From NCBI RefSeq assembly GCF_001913705.1, contig NZ_MKQD01000077.1, forward strand, positions 1 through 64,000: a DNA stretch of 64,000 nt, written 5' to 3'. The notes beneath the pieces were generated by a model. That model was not told the DNA's origin. It ran no database searches and saw only the letters and a program-made list of their open reading frames with translations. This document shows, in pieces, positions 18,195-26,820 of this stretch (positions within the stretch are counted from its first letter, which is position 1; every line of letters begins with the position of its first letter). Made by a program: the position numbers and the translations under genes. This DNA is from Thalassotalea sp. PP2-459. GTDB taxonomy: Bacteria > Pseudomonadota > Gammaproteobacteria > Enterobacterales > Alteromonadaceae.

Positions 18195-18221
18195 TAAAAA
18201 TTTTCTGAAAAGTGTCGATAA
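18195..18221 (+). promoter_or_regulatory. Sigma-28 (FliA) promoter of motX
   Basis: TAAA (18195-18198), a spacer of exactly 15 bases, then GTCGATAA (18214-18221) matches the flagellar sigma-28 consensus TAAA-N15-GCCGATAA with one mismatch. It lies 45 bases before the motX ATG. Late flagellar and motor genes are the usual targets of this sigma factor. Confidence 0.82.
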
Positions 18222-18266
18222 CAAGGCATTATTGAACGTGTTTTTGACCGTTAAAGTAGGGTAGTT

Positions 18267-18884
18267 ATGTTGCGATTATTAATCAGTTTTTTAATGTTAT
18301 TCAGTGTAACGTTATTTACACATGGTGCGTCTATAAAAGCAGTACAAGTATATACGGATGACATACTTTTAGATTTAATAAAAGAAAACAAGCATTTAAG
18401 CCAAGTTGTCATAGATGAATGTCAACTTGTTCAAGATATTGAAGCTCGCGCAACCATTTCAGAAAAGCCCGCTTTTCAGTTTTTATGGGGTGACATGCTA
18501 GCTTACGGAGTATGTATAAAAAAAGATATTCCACTAGGATTACACTATATGAGAGAGGCTGCAGATCAAGGTTTACCAGAAGCTTTAGAGCAATTAGGCC
18601 GATATTATCACGTTGGAAAGTTTATGCAGGTAGATATGAGACAGGCAATTATTTTCCTTAAAGAAGCGGCAAGCCTGCAAAATCTTAATGCTCAAATTCG
18701 CCTTGCTGAAATATACAATGAAGGCAACGGCAGTCCCTTAGACTTTCCTGAGCTCTATGCTCAACTCCATCATTCTGTAACCGATGATAAGAAAATTCAT
18801 AGAAAAATATCAATATTACTGTCTGATCTTGCAGAAAAAATGCCTACGCGTGTTGTAGATATGGCCAAGCAAGGAAAATATTAG
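18267..18884 (+). CDS. motX: Sodium-driven polar flagellar motor protein MotX
   Basis: A 205-residue exported protein with a signal peptide (about residues 1-20) and Sel1/TPR-type repeats. The blocks CQLVQDIEARA (about residue 52), AFQFLWGDMLAYGVC and LPEALEQLGRYYHVGKF are characteristic of Vibrio/Shewanella MotX, which with MotY forms the T ring that anchors PomA/PomB stators. The two cysteines of the MotX family (about residues 52 and 76) are retained. A sigma-28 promoter precedes it. The order motX-rnr-rlmB also occurs in Vibrio. Confidence 0.94.
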   Translation: MLRLLISFLMLFSVTLFTHGASIKAVQVYTDDILLDLIKENKHLSQVVIDECQLVQDIEARATISEKPAFQFLWGDMLAYGVCIKKDIPLGLHYMREAADQGLPEALEQLGRYYHVGKFMQVDMRQAIIFLKEAASLQNLNAQIRLAEIYNEGNGSPLDFPELYAQLHHSVTDDKKIHRKISILLSDLAEKMPTRVVDMAKQGKY

Positions 18885-18957
18885 ACAACTAATTTTTTAC
18901 TAAGAAAAGTACCTTTCGTTTGATAATGACCTATTATCGATAAAAAGTGGTTAATAT

Positions 18958-18988
18958 TTGACGTGTCTTAGGTGAAGTAAGATATAAT
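18958..18988 (+). promoter_or_regulatory. Probable sigma-70 promoter of rnr
   Basis: TTGACG (18958-18963) and a perfect TATAAT (18983-18988) are spaced by 19 bases, slightly long. The implied start site near 18995 lies just ahead of the proposed AUU start codon at 19020. Confidence 0.5.
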
Positions 18989-19019
18989 AAAAACGTCAGT
19001 CCATTAACGAAGAAAAACG

Positions 19020-21413
19020 ATTATTAAAGATTCAAAACCAAAAAACATTGAGCAAGAATACGAGTTTCCGGTTGCTAGCCGTGAAGAACTCTTGTCTGTT
19101 ATTGAAACGTCCAATATTCCTCCTACCTTTAAAGCGTTATGTAAAAAATTAAACTATCAACGTGATGAACACATCGTTGGATTAAAACGGCGTTTGCGTG
19201 CGATGGAAAATGAAGGACAACTGATCTTTAATAAATTTAAACAGTATGCAATTCCTCCTAAAAACAGTTTATTAACCGGAAAGGTTTGTGGACATCGTGA
19301 TGGGTATGGTTTTTTTACTCCAGACCAACCTGTAGAGGCAACAAAAGGTAAAGATTTATTTATTTCTTCACATGAGATGCAGCGTGTTATACACGGTGAT
19401 ATTGTTGAAGCTATGATCGTCGATAGAACTGACCGTAAAGGTCGACAAGAAGTTAAAATTATTGATGTGATTGAACCGCGCAAGCACGGTATTGTTGGCC
19501 GCTTTTTTGTTGAACATAATATTTTATTTGTTGTGCCAGAAGATACCAGAATTAAACAAGATATTCTGATTGATCCAAAAGAGCGCTCGACTGCAAGGCA
19601 TGGGCAGATGGTGGTAGTTGATATCATTCAGCGACCCAGTAAACGTAGTAATGCCGTTGGCAAAGTATCCGAGGTATTAGGCGATTACATGGCGCCAGGT
19701 ATGGAAATAGATATAGCACTACGAGCACATGATTTACCACATGAATTTCCTAGTAGTGTGCTTGAGCAAGTTAATCAGATCAATGACGAAGTGGATGAAC
19801 CGGCGAAGGCTAACAGAAAAGATTTACGCAAACTTCCTTTAGTTACCATAGATGGTGAAGATGCACGAGATTTTGATGATGCAGTATATTGTCAAAAAGA
19901 ACCAACCGGTGGATGGCGTTTATGGGTGGCAATTGCCGATGTAAGTTATTATGTGCGTCCAGGAAGTGCCTTAGATGATGAAGCAATAGCGCGAGGAAAT
20001 TCCGTATATTTTCCTAGCCAAGTTATCCCGATGCTGCCAGAGAAACTATCGAACGGCTTATGTTCTTTAAACCCTGATGTTGATCGTTTGGCAATGGTGT
20101 GTGAAATGACGATAAATACTGAAGGAGAGTTAGCTGAAAGTATATTTTATCCCGCGGTTATTAAATCACATGCACGTTTTACGTATACGAAAGTTGCTGC
20201 AATATTAAATGATGATCAAGAACTTAGAGAGCAATATGCTGACAGAGTGCCTGAACTTGAAACACTGAATCAATTATATTTAGCGCTAAAAATAGCGCGA
20301 GAAAAAAGAGGTGCGATTGCTTTTGAAACACAAGAAACACGCTTTGTGTTTAACGAACATCGTAAAATTGAGTCTATAGAGCCTTTATTACGAAATGATG
20401 CCCATAAAATAATTGAAGAGTGCATGATTCTCGCAAATGTCGCTACAGCAAACTTTGTTTTAGCGCATCAAAAACCTGGGCTATATCGCGTACATGATAA
20501 GCCTAACGATGAAAAATTTACGCATTTTGTAAACTACTTAGCGGAGCTAGGTATTACTATGCCGCTAAAAGGGGCGATGGAAGATGGGCCTGAGCCTGCT
20601 GACTACAGCGCAATTTTAGCAACAATAGAAGGCAGGCCAGAACAAGAGCTAATACAAACCATGTTACTTCGTTCGATGAAGCAGGCTGTTTATCAGCATG
20701 ACAATATTGGTCATTTTGGTTTAGCGTTAGCATCATATAGCCATTTTACGTCTCCGATCAGGCGTTATCCTGATTTAGTCATCCACCGTGTGATTAAAGC
20801 AATATTGCAATCGCAATCAGCTTCTGAGGCAAATGAAGGGCATCATCTTTACGAACAGCAGCAAATCGCTGAATTGGGCGAACATTGTTCTATGACAGAA
20901 CGAAGAGCGGATGATGCAACGCGCGATGTTGCAGATTGGCTTAAATGTGAATTTATGCAAGATCATGTAGGAGATGTTTTTACCGGGGTAATTTCTACTG
21001 TTACTAACTTTGGCCTATTTGTCCGCTTGCATAACATTCATATCGAAGGATTAGTGCATATTACTTCTTTAGGTCATGATTTTTATCACTTTGATGATGC
21101 GCGTATGTGTTTGACGGGAGATAAAACCGGCAATAGTTTTCACGTAGGTGATGAATTGGAAGTGCAAGTTGCTGCGGTAAACTTAGAAGAAAAGAAAATT
21201 GATTTAGTATTGGTGGATACCCTTAACAAGGTTGCTAAAAAACCCGTTAAGACGGCAGCAACGAAAACCAGAAAGCGCAAATTACAAAAAAATGTTGATA
21301 AAAAAAACTCACCAGCAACATCGAAAAAACAATCAAAAGCAAGCCAGAAAAAAAACAACAATAATAAGAAATCACGTCCTGGTAAAAATGCGAGAAAGAA
21401 AACAAAAGGTTAA
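19020..21413 (+). CDS. rnr: Ribonuclease R, with a probable AUU start codon
   Basis: A 3'-5' exoribonuclease of the RNB family that degrades structured RNA. The catalytic segment [14 protein letters not shown] (about residue 280), cold-shock domains ahead of it, a C-terminal S1 domain ([15 protein letters not shown]) and a Lys-rich tail are all present. The frame opens after a stop at 19005-19007 and has no ATG, GTG or TTG until 19092. Starting at ATT 19020 gives [20 protein letters not shown], which runs residue for residue alongside the E. coli N-terminus with identical length up to the SRE motif. Starting at TTG 19092 would remove 24 family-conserved residues. It is 8 bases ahead of rlmB. 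Confidence 0.93.
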   Translation: MIKDSKPKNIEQEYEFPVASREELLSVIETSNIPPTFKALCKKLNYQRDEHIVGLKRRLRAMENEGQLIFNKFKQYAIPPKNSLLTGKVCGHRDGYGFFTPDQPVEATKGKDLFISSHEMQRVIHGDIVEAMIVDRTDRKGRQEVKIIDVIEPRKHGIVGRFFVEHNILFVVPEDTRIKQDILIDPKERSTARHGQMVVVDIIQRPSKRSNAVGKVSEVLGDYMAPGMEIDIALRAHDLPHEFPSSVLEQVNQINDEVDEPAKANRKDLRKLPLVTIDGEDARDFDDAVYCQKEPTGGWRLWVAIADVSYYVRPGSALDDEAIARGNSVYFPSQVIPMLPEKLSNGLCSLNPDVDRLAMVCEMTINTEGELAESIFYPAVIKSHARFTYTKVAAILNDDQELREQYADRVPELETLNQLYLALKIAREKRGAIAFETQETRFVFNEHRKIESIEPLLRNDAHKIIEECMILANVATANFVLAHQKPGLYRVHDKPNDEKFTHFVNYLAELGITMPLKGAMEDGPEPADYSAILATIEGRPEQELIQTMLLRSMKQAVYQHDNIGHFGLALASYSHFTSPIRRYPDLVIHRVIKAILQSQSASEANEGHHLYEQQQIAELGEHCSMTERRADDATRDVADWLKCEFMQDHVGDVFTGVISTVTNFGLFVRLHNIHIEGLVHITSLGHDFYHFDDARMCLTGDKTGNSFHVGDELEVQVAAVNLEEKKIDLVLVDTLNKVAKKPVKTAATKTRKRKLQKNVDKKNSPATSKKQSKASQKKNNNNKKSRPGKNARKKTKG

Positions 21414-21421
21414 ATGATAAA

Positions 21422-22195
21422 ATGGCTAAACATGACGAATTGGCTTTTGGTATTCATGCTGTAACAGCACTAATTGAAAACCAACCGGAACGCTTTAAAG
21501 AATTATTTCTATTAAAAGGTCGTGATGACCAACGATTATCTACAATTGTTAATTTATCAAGAAAGTATGGCATTCCTACGCAAGTAGTACAGAGAAAGGT
21601 GCTTGACGATAAAGCGAAAGGTGAGCAACACCAAGGTGTACTAGCAAGAATAACTCCAGAGAAACAGTTGTCAGAAGCTGATTTAGATGATGTGTTATTC
21701 GCTGCTGAACGTAAAAATGAATTACCTTTTTTACTGATTTTAGATGGCGTGACTGATCCGCATAATTTAGGTGCATGCTTACGTAATGCCGATGCGGCAG
21801 GGGTGCAGGCGATTATTGTACCTAAAGATAACGCGGCACGAATAAGCGCCACCGTACGAAAAGTTGCGGTTGGCGCAGCTGAAACTGTACCGTTGATTCA
21901 AGTGACTAACTTAGCCAGAACCATGAAGTCTTTACAGCAACAAGGTATCTGGTTGGTCGGCACCGCAGGCGAAACTGATTGTTCCTTATATGATGATGTA
22001 AAACTAGATGGCCCAATGGCACTTGTCATGGGGGCAGAAGGTAAAGGTATGCGTAGATTGACTAAAGAAAATTGCGATCAACTTGTTAAGCTGCCAATGG
22101 CTGGGAATGTTTCAAGTTTAAATGTATCAGTGGCAACAGGTATTTGTTTATTTGAAATTGTTCGTCAGCGTCAAGCCAAAATGCTGCAAAAATAA
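21422..22195 (+). CDS. rlmB: 23S rRNA (guanosine-2'-O-)-methyltransferase RlmB
   Basis: A 257-residue SpoU-class methyltransferase that methylates G2251 of 23S rRNA. It has a small N-terminal substrate-binding domain and the knotted SPOUT domain with motifs [31 protein letters not shown] and [20 protein letters not shown]. It follows rnr by 8 bases, the usual gammaproteobacterial pair. Its last codons (Met-Leu-Gln-Lys-stop) lie inside a 38-bp repeat copy, so the end of the reading frame seems to have been supplied by a repeat element. Confidence 0.96.
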   Translation: MAKHDELAFGIHAVTALIENQPERFKELFLLKGRDDQRLSTIVNLSRKYGIPTQVVQRKVLDDKAKGEQHQGVLARITPEKQLSEADLDDVLFAAERKNELPFLLILDGVTDPHNLGACLRNADAAGVQAIIVPKDNAARISATVRKVAVGAAETVPLIQVTNLARTMKSLQQQGIWLVGTAGETDCSLYDDVKLDGPMALVMGAEGKGMRRLTKENCDQLVKLPMAGNVSSLNVSVATGICLFEIVRQRQAKMLQK

Positions 22196-22219
22196 ACGCG
22201 AAAGGTCAACAGACCCTAA
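22182..22219 (+). repeat. Repeat element, copy 3 of 3, overlapping the rlmB stop
   Basis: It matches 194-231 at 35 of 38 positions, with core CGCGAAAGGTCAACAG followed by ACCCTAA. It begins in the last sense codons of rlmB and contains its TAA. In copy 1 the same 14 leading bases are non-coding, so the coding role here is secondary. Confidence 0.75.
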
Positions 22220-22352
22220 ATAAATAGCTACGCTGTTCATTTATTTTGTTTATTATAATACCCATTAGATTAATAACTTAAACCGTTGATCTAGTGGGCG
22301 CACATTGCTGCAGTAACATCACCATTAACGATAGTTAAAAAGGGGTAAACTT

Positions 22353-23462
22353 ATACTTAACATACTTATTTACCTTGTTGTATTATTGCTAAGTACTTTA
22401 ACCTATGCACAATTCAATGAAGATAACCTAATAAAGCTTGCTGTCTCTAATGTTACGAAAGGACCAGCGGCGCAAATTGGTATCAGGTTAAATCAGGGAG
22501 CAGAGGTTTATTTTCAGAAAGTAAATCATCAGAATGAACTTCCAGGCTATCGTATTGAAATGACACATCGAAATGATAGTTATGAACCGTTCAATACGCT
22601 TAAAAATACGCAATATTTTCTTCAGCAAGGTGATTTTTTTGCTTTCTTTAATTATGTAGGTACACCGACAACTGCAGCTATTCTCGAGACCATTAAAAAT
22701 AATAAGTTACCATTTTTAACCCCTTTTACCGGTGCATATTTTCTTCGAAAGCCAGCAATTAAAAATATTTTTACCTTGCGAGCTAGCTATTATCAAGAAG
22801 TAAAGGCGCAACTTGATTACCTTATAAATACCAGAGGATTTAAAAATATCGGTTTATTGATCCAAGCGGATGATTTTGGCTATGCGGTCGAGAAAGGTTA
22901 TAAGAAAATTATGGAAAGCTATCATGTCACGCCTACGATAACGGCAAGATATCGAAGAAATACCGAAGATATACAAACTGCATTAATGTTGTTGCGTAAA
23001 CACAAAGTTGAAGCGGTCGCTTTTGTGGGAACATATAAACCATTGTCAACATTAATTAACCAAGCGTATGAGCAAGATTTTACGCCATTTTTTTCAAGTG
23101 TATCCTTTATTTCAAGTGCTGACTTATTCCCATTACTTAAATACCACAGTGATGTATTGATCACTGAAGTCTTTCCCGATCCAAAAGATTGCAAAAAAGC
23201 ATATTGTCGTCAATTTGTTGAAGACATGAACGCTGCTGGTTATTCTGACTTGGATCGTATTCAATTAGAAGGGTATATGAATGGCTATTTATTTACTCAA
23301 GTAGCTAAGCAATGCATCAACACTATGACTCCAACTTGCTTTTTGAATGAAATACAAAATTTTTCATCGCAACAGCTTGATATTAAAATTGAATTTTCAC
23401 CGTTAGAACATCAGGGCCTTAACAACGTTTACTTAAACATCTATTCACCTGTTAGACAGTAA
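22353..23462 (+). CDS. Orphan ABC-type periplasmic substrate-binding protein
   Basis: The product resembles periplasmic binding proteins of the branched-chain amino acid type (Peripla_BP_6): AVSNVTKGPAAQIGIRLNQG, GDFFAFFNYVGTPTTAA, then GFKNIGLLIQADDFGYAV. The standard starts give a poor N-terminus: the first is TTG at 22386, leaving only half a signal peptide. The open frame reaches back to 22335 and encodes a perfect signal sequence from ATA 22353 (LNILIYLVVLLLSTLTYAQF), seven bases after AAGGGG. I therefore place the start at 22353 with caution; 22386 is the conservative choice. No permease or ATPase genes are adjacent, so it may serve sensing rather than transport. Confidence 0.7.
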   Translation: MLNILIYLVVLLLSTLTYAQFNEDNLIKLAVSNVTKGPAAQIGIRLNQGAEVYFQKVNHQNELPGYRIEMTHRNDSYEPFNTLKNTQYFLQQGDFFAFFNYVGTPTTAAILETIKNNKLPFLTPFTGAYFLRKPAIKNIFTLRASYYQEVKAQLDYLINTRGFKNIGLLIQADDFGYAVEKGYKKIMESYHVTPTITARYRRNTEDIQTALMLLRKHKVEAVAFVGTYKPLSTLINQAYEQDFTPFFSSVSFISSADLFPLLKYHSDVLITEVFPDPKDCKKAYCRQFVEDMNAAGYSDLDRIQLEGYMNGYLFTQVAKQCINTMTPTCFLNEIQNFSSQQLDIKIEFSPLEHQGLNNVYLNIYSPVRQ

Positions 23463-23503
23463 AATGCTTACCGCGTCGGTGATTAAATAATCACTAAATA
23501 AGC

Positions 23504-23532
23504 TTGCCTTTATCGGTTGTTTTACCTACAAT
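23504..23532 (+). promoter_or_regulatory. Sigma-70 promoter of the rpsF operon
   Basis: TTGCCT (23504-23509), a 17-base spacer and TACAAT (23527-23532) make a good promoter about 100 bases ahead of rpsF. Confidence 0.68.
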
Positions 23533-23569
23533 ACGCGACCTTAAATCAGCCTGAACATATTTTTGTTCC

Positions 23570-23632
23570 TTGCCTCAATACTGGTGCTTTGGGCTGAGCC
23601 AGCTAAGAGGCTACAACCGTAAGGAGCTCGTA
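23570..23632 (+). promoter_or_regulatory. Candidate S6:S18-binding leader of rpsF
   Basis: The leader has GAGCC (23595-23599) facing GGCT and a downstream ACAACCGTAAGGAGCTC segment. An exposed CCG next to a stem is the hallmark of the S6:S18 autoregulatory motif found in rpsF leaders. The ribosome site AAGGAG overlaps this structure, which would allow translational control. The folding was judged by eye. Confidence 0.4.
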
Positions 23633-24040
23633 ATGCGTCATTACGAAATCGTATTTATGGTTCACCCTGATCAGAGTGAACAAGTGTCTGGTATGATCCA
23701 GCGCTATACTGACTTGATCAACGCCGCTGAAGGTAAAATCCACCGTCTTGAAGACTGGGGTCGCCGTCAGTTAGCATACCCAATCAACAAACTGCATAAA
23801 GCACACTACGTTTTAATTAACGTTGAAGCGCCGCAATCAGTTATTGATGAATTAGAAACTTCTTTCCGTTATAACGACGTTGTTATTCGTAACATGATCA
23901 TGCGTACTAAAGGCGCGGTAACTGAAGCATCACCTATGGCTGTTGCTAAAGATGACCGTCGCGAAGTGAAGAAAGAGGTTACTGAAGCGCCAGCTGCTAA
24001 AGTTGAAGAAAAAACTGAAGAAGCTGCAAGCGAAGAATAA
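23633..24040 (+). CDS. rpsF: 30S ribosomal protein S6
   Basis: The ATG at 23633, seven bases after AAGGAG, gives a 135-residue S6. Conserved segments are [18 protein letters not shown] at the start and [21 protein letters not shown]6 pairs with S18 in the small-subunit platform. The long acidic tail ends in Glu-Glu, the type of tail that RimK can extend with further glutamates in enterobacteria. It is first in the rpsF-priB-rpsR-rplI operon, the usual arrangement. Confidence 0.97.
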   Translation: MRHYEIVFMVHPDQSEQVSGMIQRYTDLINAAEGKIHRLEDWGRRQLAYPINKLHKAHYVLINVEAPQSVIDELETSFRYNDVVIRNMIMRTKGAVTEASPMAVAKDDRREVKKEVTEAPAAKVEEKTEEAASEE

Positions 24041-24047
24041 GTAATCT

Positions 24048-24353
24048 GTGGTTGATAATCACTTAGTGTTAGTTGGGGAACTGGTGAAAAAACCTAGTTT
24101 TTCAACAAGTCCTGCAGGTATAGAGCATTGCCAATTTTCAATTGATCATCGCTCAATGCAACAAGAAGCTGGCTTAAATCGTCAAGCGTTTGTTCGAATA
24201 CAGGTAGTGGCAACAGGTGAATTAACCCACATAACGCGTGAGTTCATTGCAAGAGATGTAGTTAAAGTGACTGGTTTTATCAACCGTCATGAATCAAGAA
24301 ATGGTAACCCAATTCTCGTACTGCATGCCTCGCAAATAGAAAAGATAAATTAG
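24048..24353 (+). CDS. priB: Primosomal replication protein PriB
   Basis: A 101-residue single OB-fold protein that binds single-stranded DNA and links PriA to DnaT during replication restart. The GTG start gives an N-terminus (VDNHLVLVGELVKKPSFS) that aligns with E. coli PriB, and the conserved blocks GIEHCQFSIDHRSMQQEAG and NRQAFVRIQV follow. It sits between rpsF (7-base gap) and rpsR (9-base gap), as in other gammaproteobacteria. Confidence 0.93.
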   Translation: MVDNHLVLVGELVKKPSFSTSPAGIEHCQFSIDHRSMQQEAGLNRQAFVRIQVVATGELTHITREFIARDVVKVTGFINRHESRNGNPILVLHASQIEKIN

Positions 24354-24362
24354 GAGAAATCC

Positions 24363-24590
24363 ATGTCTCGTTTTTTTAGACGTCGTAAGTTTTGCCGCTT
24401 TTCAGCGGAAGGCGCTAGCGAAATTGATTATAAAGATATCGCTACGTTAAAAAATTATATCACTGAAAGTGGTAAAATCGTTCCTAGCCGTATCACTGGT
24501 ACAAGTGCTAAATATCAACGTCAACTTGGTCGTGCGATCAAGCGTGCTCGTTACTTAGCATTATTACCGTATACTGATTTACACAAGTAA
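24363..24590 (+). CDS. rpsR: 30S ribosomal protein S18
   Basis: A 75-residue S18 of normal length with [12 protein letters not shown] at the start, [12 protein letters not shown] in the middle and the basic block [21 protein letters not shown] towards the C-terminus. It partners S6 in the 30S subunit. The gene has a GGAG ribosome site and is the third gene of the rpsF operon. Confidence 0.98.
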   Translation: MSRFFRRRKFCRFSAEGASEIDYKDIATLKNYITESGKIVPSRITGTSAKYQRQLGRAIKRARYLALLPYTDLHK

Positions 24591-24610
24591 CCTAATAAGG
24601 GGTTTTGAAA

Positions 24611-25063
24611 ATGGAAGTAATTCTTCTTGATAAAATCGCCAAATTAGGCGGCCTTGGTGACAAGGTAACTGTTAAGTCTGGTTATGCACGTAACTTCTTA
24701 TTACCTCAAGGTAAAGCTGTTTTCGCATCTAAAGCAAACGTTGAGCACTTTGAAGCTCGTCGTGCTGATTTAGAAAAGAAATTAGCGGATGACTTAGCTG
24801 CTGCAGAAGCACGTGCTGCTAAATTAGTAGAACTTGCTGAAGTAACAATCGCTTCTAAAGCTGGTGACGAAGGTAAATTATTCGGTTCAATTGGTACTCG
24901 TGACATCGCTGATGCGATCACTGAAGCGGGTGTTGAAGTTGTTAAAGCTGAAGTACGTTTACCACACGGTTCAATCCGTGAAACAGGTGAGTTCGATATC
25001 GCTATTCACTTGCACACAGATGTAGATTCAAGCATTAAAGTTGTTGTTATCGCTGAAGCGTAA
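24611..25063 (+). CDS. rplI: 50S ribosomal protein L9
   Basis: The ATG at 24611 gives 150 residues starting [17 protein letters not shown], as in E. coli L9; a TTG two codons earlier is rejected. The two globular domains are joined by the usual long helix (about residues 40-75), and the C-terminal signature [20 protein letters not shown] is present. L9 spans the base of the L1 stalk. It closes the rpsF operon and is followed by an intrinsic terminator. Confidence 0.98.
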   Translation: MEVILLDKIAKLGGLGDKVTVKSGYARNFLLPQGKAVFASKANVEHFEARRADLEKKLADDLAAAEARAAKLVELAEVTIASKAGDEGKLFGSIGTRDIADAITEAGVEVVKAEVRLPHGSIRETGEFDIAIHLHTDVDSSIKVVVIAEA

Positions 25064-25083
25064 TTACAACTTAGCTTTATATG

Positions 25084-25118
25084 AAAACGCTGTAACTTAG
25101 GTTACAGCGTTTTTTTTT
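25084..25118 (+). terminator. Rho-independent terminator of the rpsF operon
   Basis: AACGCTGTAAC-TTAG-GTTACAGCGTT followed by a run of T (to 25118) is a strong intrinsic terminator. Confidence 0.93.
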
Positions 25119-25197
25119 ACTTTTATTTTAGCCAATCAGTGTTGATTGCATAATTTTAGCTACACTTTGATTAGAATCTACAAACACATCAAGGTTA

Positions 25198-26820
25198 ATG
25201 GTCAAGCTAACATCATCTTCACCAGTGGTATTATTGTCTTTATTGTACCTGATAACAGTCATTATCACTGGGGCATCGCTATTACTTTGGTTTAATAATC
25301 AAATATTACTTGCGAGCTTGCTCACGTTCGTTCTTTTGGCGATCATCGTTACTATCTACCTTCTACATAAAAAAGTCATACCTAAATATAAAAGATATCT
25401 CGTTGTAGAAAATTGGGCGTACTTAGCCAATATTTGCCATGAGTATCAAGATTTAGTTGGGCAAGACGTTATTGCTCGAATGGTAAACCGATTAGTCACT
25501 AAAGGTCGTGATGTTGATAATATTGACAGCATGATTGATAAAGGTATTAGAAGTAAAATATTACTCGATGAAGATACTGGGCTTGGCAATAGAGAATTTT
25601 TTGATCATCGTCTTGATGCGTTACTTAAAGAAGAAGGTATACAAGGAGCTGTTTACTTTATTCATTTTAATGAAGGCGAACTTGTTTATACGCTTCATGG
25701 GAGAACAGCGGTAACGCAAATTTTCAATCAGGTGATCGCCAGTATTAATATGTTGCTACATAAATTATCGGGTTGTTATTTAACACGCCGAGGTACCTAT
25801 GAACTTGCGTTGATAGCGCCAGGTGTTTATATCACTGAAGCAGAACAATTAGCGCAACGCATGATCAAAACCTTATCAAGTATAGCCTTACCGATAGGCG
25901 TAGAACGAGATTCTTTTGTGCATATCGGTGTAAGCTATTTTTCTCAAGCTGAGAATAGCTATCAAATTAAATCTGAAGCTGATATGGCGCTACGATCAGC
26001 GCAATTACAAGGCCCTTCTCAATGGTTTATGTTTGAACCTGGTGAGGTGGAACATGTGCGTGCTAAAGGTTCATTACAATGGAGAACTTTTTTGGAAAAA
26101 GCCATTGCAAGAAATGCCTTTGTGTTATTTTTTCAACCCGTACTTGCTGCAACCAACGAAAAATCTTTACATCATGAAGTATTGGCCAAAGTGCGTGATG
26201 AAGACGGGCAATTGATTAACGCACGCGTCTTTTTACCAATGGCGGTGAAAAGTGGTGTGATTAAAGAGGTTGATTTTTTAGTGTTATCACAAGTCTGCCG
26301 TTTATTGAATTACGATCGACATTTAACTGAAAGTTGTAGTTTAAATTTATCGATTGAGAGTTTGTTATCGAAAAACTTGCTCGGCAAGTTTAAAGAAATT
26401 CTTGTTCGCTATCCAAAAATATCATCACAACTGATTGTAGAGATATCAGAATATCATTTAGTCAATGAGTATTTACAGCTAAAGCCTGTATTATCACAGT
26501 TACAGTCACTTGGGATCCGGTTATTTATTGACAAGGTTGGACAATATATTGAAAGTGTTGATTACTTAAAGGAATGTCCAATCAGTGCGATTAAGCTTCA
26601 TGCCAGTATTGTTATTAATATTCATCAGCGTTCTGAAAATCAAATTTTCGTGAAAAGTCTAGTAAAAATCTGCCAATCTCAACAAGTTGACATTTACGCC
26701 TTTGGTGTCGAATGCGCTGAAGAGTGGCGAACGTTAAAAAAATTAGGCGTGAACGGCGGACAAGGACACTACTTTACTGAGCCTATGTCGCAGGTGGCAA
26801 AAGCCATTCATCAGCCTTAA
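25198..26820 (+). CDS. mshH: MSHA-linked CsrD/MshH-like degenerate GGDEF-EAL protein
   Basis: A 540-residue protein with two N-terminal membrane segments (about residues 10-31 and 37-57), a degenerate GGDEF domain (about 118-280) and a degenerate EAL domain (about 295-540). The GGDEF site reads RRGTYE (197-202) and the EAL motif reads EVL (327-329), so neither synthase nor phosphodiesterase activity is expected. This is the pattern of E. coli CsrD, which promotes decay of CsrB/C RNAs, and of Vibrio MshH. It is about 100 residues shorter than those. It lies at the head of the MSHA locus as in Vibrio, but is separated from mshI by an inverted gene with which its 3' end overlaps by 38 bases. Confidence 0.88.
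   Translation: MVKLTSSSPVVLLSLLYLITVIITGASLLLWFNNQILLASLLTFVLLAIIVTIYLLHKKVIPKYKRYLVVENWAYLANICHEYQDLVGQDVIARMVNRLVTKGRDVDNIDSMIDKGIRSKILLDEDTGLGNREFFDHRLDALLKEEGIQGAVYFIHFNEGELVYTLHGRTAVTQIFNQVIASINMLLHKLSGCYLTRRGTYELALIAPGVYITEAEQLAQRMIKTLSSIALPIGVERDSFVHIGVSYFSQAENSYQIKSEADMALRSAQLQGPSQWFMFEPGEVEHVRAKGSLQWRTFLEKAIARNAFVLFFQPVLAATNEKSLHHEVLAKVRDEDGQLINARVFLPMAVKSGVIKEVDFLVLSQVCRLLNYDRHLTESCSLNLSIESLLSKNLLGKFKEILVRYPKISSQLIVEISEYHLVNEYLQLKPVLSQLQSLGIRLFIDKVGQYIESVDYLKECPISAIKLHASIVINIHQRSENQIFVKSLVKICQSQQVDIYAFGVECAEEWRTLKKLGVNGGQGHYFTEPMSQVAKAIHQP

Noticed and set aside
26783-26820. Frameshift or truncation at the mshH end
   Set aside because: The EAL-like domain is complete to its C-terminal helix; the overlap with the convergent gene is a true coding overlap.
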